Shown one piece after another: positions 1-10,491 of a DNA stretch of 64,000 nucleotides. Made by a program: the position numbers and the translations under genes. The DNA is taken from the NCBI GenBank assembly GCA_038087015.1, contig JASBNA010000008.1, forward strand, positions 62,001 to 126,000, given 5' to 3'. Every line of letters starts with the position of its first letter. The first letter of the stretch is position 1. This stretch comes from Cerrena zonata (taxonomy: Eukaryota; Basidiomycota; Agaricomycetes; Polyporales; Cerrenaceae). The notes below the pieces were generated by a model. The model saw nothing but the letters and a program-made list of their open reading frames with translations. It searched no databases and was not told where the DNA came from.

Positions 1-104
1 TGAGGTCCGCCTTACAAAAAGTGTGGTACTTTCCTGCGAACCAGCCGCCTCGCAAGGGAGTCGCGTTGTCTAATGATTGGCAACGCAGGCGGTACAATGG
101 CGAC

Positions 105-409
105 GGCGATAAGGAGGTTGGGCCACCGCTATGGAACAACAATCGACGTGTGTTGGGTGGTAACGGGTTGAAACGTTGACGTCCACTCCACACTGTAATT
201 CTCGCTCGCGATATCATATCGGTGGTTCCTAAACCTTAAGACAAAAGGAATGTAGTCAGCGTGTAGCCTCGTCCAGACAAATAACAATACCATCCTCGAT
301 TAATCTCCCAGAGAAACGGTTTGACGTCCGATATGGTTCCCAAACCTTAAGACATAAGGAGCATCGTATTCTCTCAACGGAAGGACCGCGACAACGAAAG
401 TCAACGCAT
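105..409 (-). repeat. Head-repeat fragment, inverted
   Basis: This stretch is the reverse complement of about 734-1040, so two pieces of the same repeat face each other head to head around a spacer of about 325 bp. A few positions differ from the other copies, for example ACATAAG where they have ACGTAAG and GACAAC where they have GACGAC. Two of these are CpG-to-CpA changes, the pattern left by decay of methylated cytosine. No gene is visible. Confidence 0.9.
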
Positions 410-545
410 GTTATTGTATGGGCTATGGTGTCCAGTAATTGCTTTTCGCGGTAAGTACAAAGATTTTCATATTTTCAAGTTCAGAGCCGATCAGTATCTT
501 ATCTTATCGTCGAACTGGTTATTGACCGGGTGTCGCAATTGATCC
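409..545 (+). repeat. Fragment of the TATGGG-TIR element plus GATA-rich junction motif
   Basis: The segment holds the terminal block of a small TIR element (TATGGGCTA, GTGTCCAGTAATTGC, TTTTCGCGGTAAGTA). It is fused to a roughly 45-bp motif containing TATCTTATCTTATCG and TTATTGACCGGG. The same fusion recurs at 19250-19385, and the GATA-rich motif alone lies at 61291-61340 beside another head repeat. It appears to be a chimeric repeat junction. Confidence 0.75.
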
Positions 546-1442
546 TGCTAAGGTAGGTTGGTCCCACGCACTGATCACCTCGCAAACGAGTATATCTATC
601 GCCCGGTGTCTCCGCTTCTTTCCTTTCCTCTTTTCCATCCTCGGTATTGCCCGGTATGTTTCTGTGTGTATGTATGTATGTATGTCTATGTCGTTTGTAT
701 ACCAGTCGGATCCCTTTTTGAGAGTACAAGAAGAACATGCGTTGACTTTCGTCGTCGCGGTCCTTCCGTTGAGAGAATACGATGCTCCTTACGTCTTAAG
801 GTTTGGGAACCATATCGGACGTCAAACCGTTTCTCTGGGAGATTAATCGAGGATGGTATTGTTATTTGTCTGGACGAGGCTACACGCTGACTACATTCCT
901 TTTGTCTTAAGGTTTAGGAACCACCGATATGATATCGCGAGCGAGAATTACAGTGTGGAGTGGACGTCAACGTTTCAACCCGTTACCACCCAGCACACGT
1001 CGATTGTTGTTCCATAGCGGTGGCCCAACCTCCTTATCGCCGTCTCCCTTGTGGTTTGTACAACAACTGCCCGTTTTTCCAGTCGGGATATCCATGGTGC
1101 GTCCACACTGGCATTCGTCATTCTTCTGTACCCAACTGATATCGAAATCAGAACCACCACTCTAAGTTCAGCGGTGTTTTCGCTCTTATTGTGCCTCTTG
1201 TGTTGTCGACGAGCAGACGTACAACTCTTGTCCTTCGAGGCGGCCGGTTTGCAGGCAAGCACAACTATCTTTCTCAGGAGGTGTCCACACCACCGATATT
1301 CTTTCGTCAACATCCAAGAAGCTCGTCAAAATCCAATAGACGTCAACAGCATCTCGTCGTTAGCTTGCTCCGCCTATTTCCCAACAAATCTCAAGTCTAT
1401 TGTCCTCCCACCCGTCGCTCCGTCCATTCTTACAGAGGCTTA
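545..1442 (+). repeat. Head repeat, copy with tail type 2
   Basis: The block is near-identical to 41740-42575 and 61352-62165 and to parts of the copies at 12.7, 25.7 and 58.8-59.3 kb. After the shared head it carries the tail beginning GTTAGCTTGCTCC at about 1351, shared only with the copy at 41-42.7 kb, and the match stops at about 1442. It contains a short TATG microsatellite near 667-690. Short reading frames occur on both strands but none resembles a known protein, so I treat it as non-coding repeat DNA. Confidence 0.85.
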
Positions 1443-2740
1443 CTTGCTCTATGATATGCCGAAATCATGTCTTTTAGACTCATCGGACATATACTACCAT
1501 TGAAGTATGCCGACAAGTAGGTCTATTTTATACATGTTTGCCACCTCAACTTACCGCTCAATAGAACGACCCCCCATTTGCTCATGAGATTGAGTCCTAT
1601 GGTTAGTACCAATCCACAGTCATATGTTGCGGTTTTGACACATTCTTAGGTTCATTCGGGCAATTCTAGCCGTGCAACTGCTACCTTGGTCTGCGTAGGG
1701 TCATCGTAACCAAGAGGAAGAGAATGCTCTTCCTGGTATACCTACCCGCCTAGGCAAAACCATATCACTTTCTGCCCTCCTCGATCTATATGCACCGATC
1801 GGTGTTACTTCACCTTCGAAATATCAACACTCTGGAGTTTCTGATAGGCACTCACGCATACCAGACATTTTCACGAAGCTTTACGATCTCTTTCCGAGTC
1901 ACCAGTGACGGATTCGTGTTTGGACTTTATTGCTGAATTTAATGCGATAATAGATGAATCTAAGCTGTTAGGATATTAATAGAGGACCATAATATCTCAA
2001 TTTCTCGGATTCTATGTTGGTATGTGGATAGCCTTTCCCCCTTACAGCGCTGATATCATGTTCTAGCAAATCATGATTGCTTCGTTTGTTCACCCATACT
2101 CACGGCACTTAATATCGTTCAAACTGCTAGCGAGCCTATTGTCGGTAGGCATTATATTTACCGCTCAAGAGAATCTCCGGTGACACGTCGGAGCGCAATG
2201 AGAATGGTGTGGCAATGGGTCAGGGAACTGTGCATAGAAGCTGGGTTCATGGTTCCGCAACCACAGGTCCAGAACTCGCTATGCATAAAATATGTTCATA
2301 CATATGTGTTGATGTACTAGTATTTAATCGCCTATGTCCCCCCTTAGCAGAAACCAGCGTGTAAAGGTGAAAATGTTGTTTCATCCATGGATTAGCCCGC
2401 CACTTTGCTCTAGTTCATGGGTCTGGGGTAATAATCAAATACACAAACATCTTCAATTCCATAGGAAAGGTATAAATCTGGCATCAGGCACACGGCGCAC
2501 CTTCCTAACGCTTGTATTTGTTCTTCAATGATAGCTTATTATATTTTAAGGTTAAATCTGCTTCCCACCCCTTGTTCCCGGAAGAGAACTTGGGATGCGA
2601 GGTCATTCTTTGGGTTCACATTGTGACGTAAAGGGGGAATTTGCCGTATCCCGGTATGTACACTACAATAATCGTAAACTGAAAGCGTGCTCTGATACAA
2701 ATACCGCTGTTCCTTCTACCTCAGAGGTACTCTATGAAAA
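1443..2740. other. Interval without a recognisable gene
   Basis: No convincing gene is visible. About 1510-1740 resembles 17565-17790 (shared words such as TTCGGGCAATTCTA and GGGTCATCGTAA), so it is another old dispersed repeat. From about 2630 the sequence aligns with 33115 onward, the region just upstream of a second RING copy, and so probably holds the RING gene promoter. Confidence 0.5.
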
Positions 2741-3322
2741 ATGGGTTCGCTCTTCAGCCTCATTATGGTCGAAAACACTGGCCCAGCGGTTCGGATGCCT
2801 GGCACATACCCTGCTCTTCCTCCCGCTCCTCCCTCTATTCCTCCCGCTCCTCCCTCTATTCCTCCCTTCCCCGCTCCCCATGGCGTACAGGTTCCTTGCC
2901 CTCGCGACGTTTTGGGTATCTTTACCTGCCCAATGTAAGTTGTCTCTTCATTAAGCTCTGTCCGTATACTAAAACCGTTATTCACCAGCTGTTTTGACGT
3001 TATGTAAGTTCTGTAAACACTATCTCCATGTTGTTATTAATGTCAAATCAGAGCATATGGGGTCTCGACTCCATGCGGTCACAGCTTCTGTGCGGGTTGC
3101 CTACTGCGAATGTACCAAGTGGCGAGGTCCCCATGTTGTCAGTGGTGGCACAAAGGCCCCGTTTGTCCATTGTGCCTCTCAAATTTTCCATTTCCATTAG
3201 TGGAAACATTCGCTCGTGGAGCATGCCCTCTGGTCCATGATTTAATAATGGACGAAGTCATCGGCTCCCTAGCTTCAAGGTATTCCATATCTCCGGATGA
3301 ATTTCAAGAACGTCGACGGTGA
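2741..3322 (+). CDS. Small RING-finger protein (spliced model, 159 aa)
   Basis: The model joins 2741..2934, 2989..3003 and 3052..3322, all with GT-AG introns that keep frame. The protein begins MGSLFSLIM, has a proline-rich linker (about residues 25-50, partly from a tandem DNA repeat at 2818-2865), then a RING-type zinc finger. Visible ligands are C63/C66 (CPIC), C78, H80, C83, C86 (CGHSFCAGC) and C108/C111 (CPLC). RING domains usually act as E3 ubiquitin ligases; no substrate can be inferred. The C-terminus ends EFQERRR. A homologous but frame-damaged copy lies at 33227-33792, with similarity extending into both flanks. The 15-bp middle exon is unusual but present in both copies, which supports it. 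Function beyond RING is unknown. Confidence 0.68.
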
Positions 3323-3589
3323 TTTTCTCCCCAAAGATAATCATAGTTGGTGTATCTAATCATTTCCTGTTAGTCTTAACAAATTGCGATATACGGTGCT
3401 TTCGAACTTTTGGAATCTAGCATCTACTATGTCCATGATGCAATCACGTGTTCCAAGAGGCAACCTCGATAGCATTATCGCCTGTCCTGTTATCCGTTTT
3501 CTTTCTACACTGTAGTAGTGGCGGGAGTTCTCACAGTTACATTACAATGATGGGCCCCTTCCTAAAATTTCATTCAGACCTACTTACTA
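3323..3589. other. Downstream flank of RING gene
   Basis: No gene is seen. The stretch is weakly similar to 33793-34020, downstream of the other RING copy, so it belongs to a segmental duplication larger than the gene. Confidence 0.45.
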
Positions 3590-3896
3590 TTGTATAGTGT
3601 ACCGTTCGTATATTTATTATTCCGCACATTTTTGGGCGTTTTTGCGCATATCACATATTTCCATCTGAATCAGGTTTGATGCACAGCATACATACGATGG
3701 TATGGTACTTTACCTTCCCGCACCAGTACTAAGTGGGATGGACATCAGAATATTTTGGATAACAATACATATATTCGAAATACACTATGTGCGTGCAACA
3801 TTTTAGAACATCCGTGTGCGCAGTATTTGAAGATATATGTGCGCATTTTTGTAGAACATATGCGCACAATATCGTAGAACTTACGTGGGCAATATT

Positions 3897-4130
3897 TCAG
3901 AAGTGGTTGTAGCCGTCGATAAGGAGGGGTTTAAGTATCGGGCAGAACGTTTCGTACGAGAGGGCTACAGTTGTATAGTCTATATAGTTTCCAGTAGTTG
4001 CTTTTCGCGGTAAGTGCAAATCTTTCATATTTTCGCGGCACCAGGTTTGTGCATCAAATTCGCGGTAAGTGATGAACATCCAAGATATTTCCGCGCCAAG
4101 TTGGACACGACAAGTTGAAGTTGTACATTG
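3897..4130 (+). repeat. Degenerate TATGGG-TIR element fragment
   Basis: It contains CTATATAGTTTCCAGTAGTTG, then TTTTCGCGGTAAGTGCAAAT and GCGGTAAGTGATGAACATCC. This matches the right part of the complete element at 50863-51565 read on its reverse strand. The 60 bp before it (GTCGATAAGGAGGGGTTTAAG and so on) recur at 19200-19260. The opposite terminus is missing. Confidence 0.7.
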
Positions 4131-4608
4131 TGTCCCCGCTTCACTACAGTAATAGGTACGGCACGACAATTGCCTACTATCCTCAATTAGCAGCCTGAAT
4201 ATGTAGAGGATTGTACCTGCCATCCAGAAATTCCCGCCGAAATGATAGCGCTTGCCATGAGTTTTGCGTGAGTCACGTCACATTGTGACCGTGGTCGATA
4301 TCAATTGCGTGCTACTTATAATTCTCTCCTGAGGCGTTATGAGCGACTTGCGAGTTGCCATCGTAGTGTTTCCATGACTCGCGAGTGTGGATGAGATTGG
4401 AATGCTATTGTAATTTGATCGTAAGGGGCACTACTCGCTCAGTCTTAACATCTGGTTCCGACTGAGGAGAAAGAATGCCGACTCGGAATAGTCATGAATC
4501 TTTGACTCTTCAGTTGTTCAACATCTCCACCTCCTCAGACTCCGAAATAGTCTCTGCATTAGAGTTCAAGTCCTCGGCAACTAGATCTGGCTCACCCTCT
4601 GAAGCTGG

Positions 4609-4911
4609 GTGGCCTAATTGCGATTAGATGGGGTAGGATACTTGGAAGTGTCTCCTTTTGACCCTCGCTAGGACTGCTGTCACGGCCAGGAGTGTAGAGG
4701 GCAGGGAAATTGCTCGCTTCTTCGAAGGCCGTGTTTCCTTGCAGGCTTCAAGCGAAATATTCTTCGCGCGCTGTCGTTTTCCCTTCCTAGGATCTTCGCT
4801 TGGATCGTACTGCGAGGATCTATCATTGCACAACAATGAGATGGTAAGTTTGGTCGATTTCTTCCCTTCTTATTAGCTATTGGCTATGAGCCGATGGATA
4901 GCGTCGTTGCA
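4609..4911 (+). repeat. 303-bp segment duplicated at 59975-60276
   Basis: The two copies differ at only a few visible positions (for example GATGGGGTAGG versus GATGTGGTAGG and GCAGGGAAA versus GCAGAGAAA). It contains an open stretch with FFEGRVSLQASSEIFF on the plus strand ending at a possible splice donor (GAGATGGTAAGT). I do not recognise the product. The flanks of the two copies are unrelated, so it moved or was copied as a unit. Confidence 0.85.
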
Positions 4912-5104
4912 GCTAGGTGTACTGGTGAGTGCGATCAGAAAGTCTGCGGTGTTGAGGCGAGAGGTGTTTAGTCGTCCTGGGGATGTTTGAGGTCTGCCAG
5001 TGCCGTCTGCAGAGGTAGTGAACCTTGTCATGACTGTACAGGTTAGCCTGAGTAAGTACTCAGCTCGGTGCTGAGTCGGCATACACTGAGGATGCGGGCG
5101 GCTA

Positions 5105-6250
5105 ATGTCTCAGGACTTCTACCCGAACGGGGCTTGGTTGCCCTCCCTACCCTCGACCACGTCCTCAACTCTTCACAAAGTTCTCTCCTCAATCCGTGTT
5201 AAAGCTTACCTACCAGGCTTAAAGAAGCTTCAGCATTCAATATTCAGCGCTCAGGTCCACTGCCGTGAACTTTGTTCTGCTCCCAGCACTAACTTTGCTA
5301 CTATCTCTAGCTCACTATACACATTCTGTGGCTAAGTAAATGTAGCCTCGGTGTCTCTGTCAAGTCAAGTGGTCACGAAGGAAATTCTATGATCGGACCC
5401 TTTTGTCTTGTCCCAACAGAGCAGTGTCAAAGGCTTGCATATGCCATCCTCGTCGAACTGCTCGTGCACCAAGTTGCCTGCCCTGTCCTTAGTCGAACTT
5501 GTATCTTCCCATATTCCCAAGGGTATGGCTATCCGTACGTTGAAGACGAGGGTAGTGATGATGCTATTACTCGCTCTTGTCCCATTTTATGACATGCTAA
5601 GCACATGAAGGAAGTCTACTCCCAATTCGACGATGAGTTCAAGGAAGCAGCGGCTGCTGGATCGACTTCTGAATCTACCCCTATAGCCGCTGCTGCCCCT
5701 TCGCCTGTTTCTGCCTCTTCTGGTGGGGTTATCGCCGCTATTGACAACTCTCCTCTCAGAGCAACCGACGTCTTACACACCAGGAACTCAAAAAAATTGA
5801 TAAAATTCCTTTGTCCCAGTCAATCAAGAACCTTGTTGGTGGTCTGGATACTGAGTTCAGTTCTGCGTGCAAAGAACTCCCTCTCGAAGAGCTCGGGTCC
5901 TTACTCGGTTCTGAATATTCCGGCTCATCGGGCAAATACACCCTGGTTCTCATTTCCCATCTCATTGGCAGCAAGATCTCAGCCATCAAGTCATATATCA
6001 AGAACGTGGGGTATTGGCTCTATGCGAGCCAGTAGAGTCCTCTTCGGCGTCACGATGGAACATGCTAAGCATCTGGCTTTCGAAGGCGAAGCAGAGGCAT
6101 GGTTCGAGTCGCTGTTTACGCAACATTCTGGTATCTCTCTCTCATCTGGTGGAAATAATGCCAGAACTCTGGCGAATCTGGTGGCGCCGTCGTCAACAAC
6201 TCCCCAATTTCAAGGCTGATCAAGATCTCTTTGTGACACTCCATGTGTGA
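5105..6250 (+). pseudogene. Decayed unrecognised coding-like region
   Basis: Several open stretches in different frames follow one another. One contains KEVYSQFDDEFKEAAAAG followed by an Ala/Ser/Pro-rich run. Another reads SQSIKNLVGGLDTEFSSACK and then ELPLEELGSLLGSEYSG. The frames are interrupted by stops and shifts, and no catalytic motif is visible. Because it lies inside the element with long inverted ends, it may be the remnant of that element's own gene or of a captured gene. No function is assigned. Confidence 0.35.
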
Positions 6251-7029
6251 CCCCCATGCTAGCGAAATCAAGTTCTACAACAAGAAGGCTCGCCCCGACG
6301 AACTTCAAGCTTGTCCCGACTCCGTTGTGCGTGAACATGGAGATCTTTGCGTCAATGGTATTCAGCCTTGCTTCGATCCTCTTAGGCTTGCTACTTCGAC
6401 CCATCTCGGAGTTGGATTCGTCGATGCACTCCTTATATAGTATGACATCATGCTCGGATGCCTACGTCGAAGCTTCTTCAGGTAGTGAATATCATCTGAG
6501 TGTAGTTGTCGTCATGCTACATGTGTAGAGCCCCACACATATAATTGAAACATTATGTATATATTCCGAATTGTCATGCACGCACATGAAGCTTGGATTG
6601 TTACGTGCACACAATCACAATCACACAGATATTTGAAATGTTGCGAGTATATGTGTTTTGTTATTTTGCGAGTATATGTTCTGAAATATTGCGCACATAG
6701 TATATTCTAAAATATTGTGCGCATATCTTGAACATGTATATGTCCTAAAATGTTGCGCACACATATTTGAACCAATATATTGTGTGCGTGTTACGAATAT
6801 ATGTGGTAGTACTGGTGCGGAACAGTGTATTTCTGTGATGTAGGCTGTACATTACAGCCAAACTTGACATAGGAAACGTGCCCGCAAACACGGAAATATG
6901 TATGCAAAACCGTGAAATATGCACAAAATACCTCAAAAATGTGGGAGATAATAAATATACAAACGGTACACCATAGTGGACAGGTTTACATCAAATATAA
7001 TACATATCAAATGATAGGCATCATCGAAT

Positions 7030-8112
7030 TCATGGGCGCACTAGTGGCGGAGGGAAAAATCGATCCCAAGGTCCAACCTCCTTAGAGTCTCTTGGAGGAA
7101 GTATCTTGGGACTCGACTCACCCATCGCTTCGCTAATGGCCCGCACTACTTGTTTCAGGGTATAGATCTCGATTGGTTTATCTTTGGCACCAACACGGCA
7201 GGTGGGGCATGTGAAGACTGGCTGCTCCATTGACGCCTGAAGAGCACGGGCATGTTCTTCTATATATCGGCGTTGGTGGGCTGCAAGGCGGGGGTTACAA
7301 AGCAATTCACGGTATTGTGCAAGCCTACGAGAGTTTGCTTCATAAGTCGAGTGTTCTGCTCTGTGTTTTTTTAGAATAGAATTAAACCAATCTTGGAGAC
7401 AGCTTTGGCAGAACATATGGCCGCATCCGAGACTGTTGATTACAATTGAGTGAGATACACAAGAACATGCAGAGATTAAGAAGAGAACGTACGTGTAGGG
7501 TGTCCACATCCTAAGTGTACATATTTCGCAGCACAGCTGGTCATCCAGGGCTTCAAGTATTTTCTGCGTGATAGAATGAGCCGCTCATCTCATTCATGTT
7601 CATGGTTTAACCAACCTTTTTAAATTCTACAGCTTCTGTCAGTTCTGGGGAGAAGATTGGTGGAGGTGCTTGAACCTAATATCATCAATAGTATCAGAGA
7701 CTATGTCGCATAAAATGTTGCACTTACCTCTCGATTTCTCAATTGCACAACTTCCTGAATCTTTGGATGAACACCTCTGAAGAAAGGGTACAGATAGAAA
7801 TTAACTGACCTCTTCCAAGGCTTTTATCTTATTTCTCATGTCAGCGATGGACTCCGATGGATATCTGAGTGGTGTCTCATCACCCGATGAAATCTCAATA
7901 GCGTCTTCAATAGGTGGTAGAGTAGTTGGACGTGGACGAGTTGTCGTTCCTTTCGCGGCACGACGAGGACGTTTCTTGGGCACAGATGGTCCTTTATCAT
8001 CCGAAGAAAGAGTGATAACCTCGTCATTCTGGGCAAAGCTCACATGAGAGTTGAAGCGAGTCGTTTGTACTAGAGATTGACGGGAACCGGAACGGAGTTG
8101 CCTCTGCGTCAT
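7030..8112 (-). CDS. RING-finger protein with basic nuclear-type N-terminus (289 aa, five exons)
   Basis: The model is complement(join(7030..7432, 7493..7563, 7616..7675, 7728..7760, 7810..8112)); every junction is GT-AG and the frame is kept. The N-terminus (MTQRQLRSGSRQ) is basic and Ser-rich with a nuclear-localisation-like KKRPRR at about 46-51. A short helical charged stretch follows (MRNKIKALEE, then IQEVVQLRNRE). The C-terminal half has a RING finger with C144/C147, C159, H161, C164, C167 and a distant C231/C234 (CPTC). The long charged insertion before the last pair is a feature of this type. RING proteins generally recruit E2 enzymes for ubiquitin transfer; a nuclear role is inference from the basic motif. 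No lesions are visible. The 3' end lies about 45 bp from the right end of the decayed element at 3590-6985. The 49-bp first intron (7761-7809) is the least certain junction. Confidence 0.78.
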
Positions 8113-10491
8113 GTCGAATGATCAGTTCAACTCGAAATAAAAATCAAGAAGGATCACGGAACAATTTGTAGTTATGGTTGCGAGGATAAGAGCCTCAGCA
8201 AAAAGGTCCAAAGTAGGTGATCGTTGCAAGAGACGCCCGAGACGGGAAAGGGTTGCAAAGCCTTACAACTTGAAGGAGATTGCATACCATACCGAGGTTG
8301 ATAGACCTTGTAAAAGGCTGTCGTCTCAGATGATACTTTACAAGCCTATTTCAAGTGCCCTTTCTCAATAGCCATTATTACTGTATTTCGAATTTTGACT
8401 GGAAACCTTGAATTTGAGTGAGAACATGGTCTTTAGGAGGCTCATTTGGGGGTATAATCATAATCAGAGATACAAGCGAAGTCGGTGGGCAGCTATATAG
8501 TGGGGAAACAGCGATCGTTCTAGTATTGAGATCATTGCGAGCCGATAAGGTGTTTTCACTTAGACAATCTTGGAATAACACCTTTGCTCTCAACCATCAT
8601 AGTAACGCCGGTTGTCCCGCTCGTTTCATCACCACCCACACGCCCTTATACTCCTCTCCTCTATTACTACAGGCCAAGCGAAGGAGTCGTCGATGATGTT
8701 TCCGTGGCAGAGGAGCGAGAAGGGAAATGTGAGTAGAGAGTTGGGGGACAACATGGGTGAGGATCCTGACAATACGACTTTGCTGATGTCGAGAATAGTA
8801 CTAATCCATTCAGTCTTGACACGCTCCCATATTCTCACTCGAGCCATTCACCAAGGACTTCGGAACATAGCAGAGACCTTGATACTGACACTTTTTAACC
8901 TTTCAAAGGGTAGTCCGCCGAACCCGTCTTCTATATAGATAATTCCGACATACTTTCTGTCCTAGGTGGGTAATCGGCACACTGCCGGCAGCCGAATACA
9001 GGACTTTCCTGACAGACGATCTCACCATAATGTGAGTCTCAAATCTCAATTGTTCACATGTTATCCATTAGGGGTGCTCTACTCTCTGCATCAGCTCGAC
9101 GCTTGGGGTTCAGACAACATTAGAACAAGTTAGTACTTAGTCGTCATAAATGTGGCTTTCTTCTCGCTTTAGAGGGTGGGAACAGAGCGTAAGACGACAT
9201 ATGTTTTAACTCACTTTTTTAAATCTGGAGATCGCGTTCGTCCGCTTGCCTACTGGTCGGACACTCACGTCTATTGCTCAACTGGCCCGATTCCCTACTC
9301 TGAATACTACTATCCCGCCCGGCCAATCTCACATGGGAAATGTTCTGGTTATCCCCTTGGTGAGGATTTTGATTGTTTAAACCCTAATTTCTCTTCGAGC
9401 CCGTCGCTCCAATTTCTTTCTTTAGCTGGTGGCGATCATGTAAACCGAGATCACGGTGAAGCCTCCTATTGCTTCATGTCGATCTTTTTCTTCGCTAGAT
9501 GTTTTTTCGCAGCCTTTGCCTGAGAGATCGCAATTGTAGGCATTATGCAGCGTGGACGCGAAACGGGTGCCACCATTCTTTGGCATGTAGATATAATGGT
9601 ACGCTTATTCTTATATTGTGCGAGAAGCAGTCATGAATTTCTTACAGCCCCCACGGAAGAAGACCTTCCGACCCGTCACTCCCTTTCGCGATTGACTCGT
9701 TTCGTGTCGATCTCTACCATCTGGTTTCCCGCTCTTGTCACTGTTGTTTACCGGTCGCTCTCTCGCCATCGCTTGTCTAGCCGGCCAGTCACTCGTCTTT
9801 TCGTACTGCAAGCAACTTGTGGTCACGCTCGTCTTGCTATCGCTTCCTCGGAGTCTTGCACCTAGTTACTATCCCTTGTTTTCTCCTTACTGTATTATTG
9901 TCATGTAGGCCGACGCTCGATGTGACGAGAATAAATTTGCATTTAAATTGAATATTGCGCGTGCATTTCCGTATCGTACCGATTCATACAGCACTGCCTG
10001 AGTGCTTATAAGGCTTTACCGAGTGTTGGCCATCAGGAAAAAGCAATATATCTTTTCGACGATGATTAGCTGTTAATCTTCGTCGATTAGCTCAAATAGA
10101 CGGAATAGTGAATCTTCGTACATTATTTTAGTCCCAGTCGATTAGCTGCCATTATCTATTATTTGTGACATTTTATTTGCTATTCGACGTGAAAAGAGCT
10201 GCCAATTAGTAGATATTCCTGGGCGATTTTGCTCCGCACTCGAGTTTGAGTTAATCATGATGTTGAACATGATATTATGAGATTGAGTGTTTCAATACAA
10301 TGTGAGTAAAGTAGCATATCCTATCTAGTGAGTGTCCGAATAGTCCATTTCCCTACTTCAACTTGTCCAAGCAAATCTTCATTGAAGTCCGACGTGCATT
10401 GCGATCGTTGTTCTTGACCTTTCTGTTACTGCCACTAAGAAGTATCATGGTAAGTCAGTATTTATGGATGATTCGGAAGTCTCAGAGCTTA
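8113..10491. other. Interval without a recognisable gene
   Basis: Short open frames occur on both strands (for example around 8418-8938 and 9176-9523) but none shows a recognisable domain or consistent splicing. The first bases upstream of 8112 should include the RING gene promoter. The word CGATTAGCT recurs loosely near 10060-10150. Nothing else stands out. Confidence 0.4.

Larger units (their letters stand above)
3590..6985. mobile_element. Decayed element with long inverted ends
   Basis: The left end (about 3590-3890) and the reverse complement of the right end (about 6545-6985) align over hundreds of bases. Both start with GTGTACCGTT and GTATATTTATTAT, then CACATTTTTG, then GCACCAGTACTA. 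Both carry repeated short motifs of the form TGCGCACAATAT and TGTGCGCAACATTTTAG. Long degenerate inverted ends with subterminal motif arrays are typical of several eukaryotic DNA transposon groups. Target duplications are not clear. The interior has decayed coding-like sequence, a TIR-element fragment and a segment also present at 60.0 kb. Superfamily is not assigned. Confidence 0.6.

Noticed and set aside
658..900. Short open frames inside every head repeat (for example the 74-78 aa frames after the TATG microsatellite).
   Set aside because: They are conserved only because the DNA copies are young, overlap on both strands, contain the microsatellite in their coding part and match no domain.
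3897..4223. 108-aa minus-strand frame.
   Set aside because: It is a by-product of the TIR-element fragment; the same DNA in other copies is not open in a consistent way.
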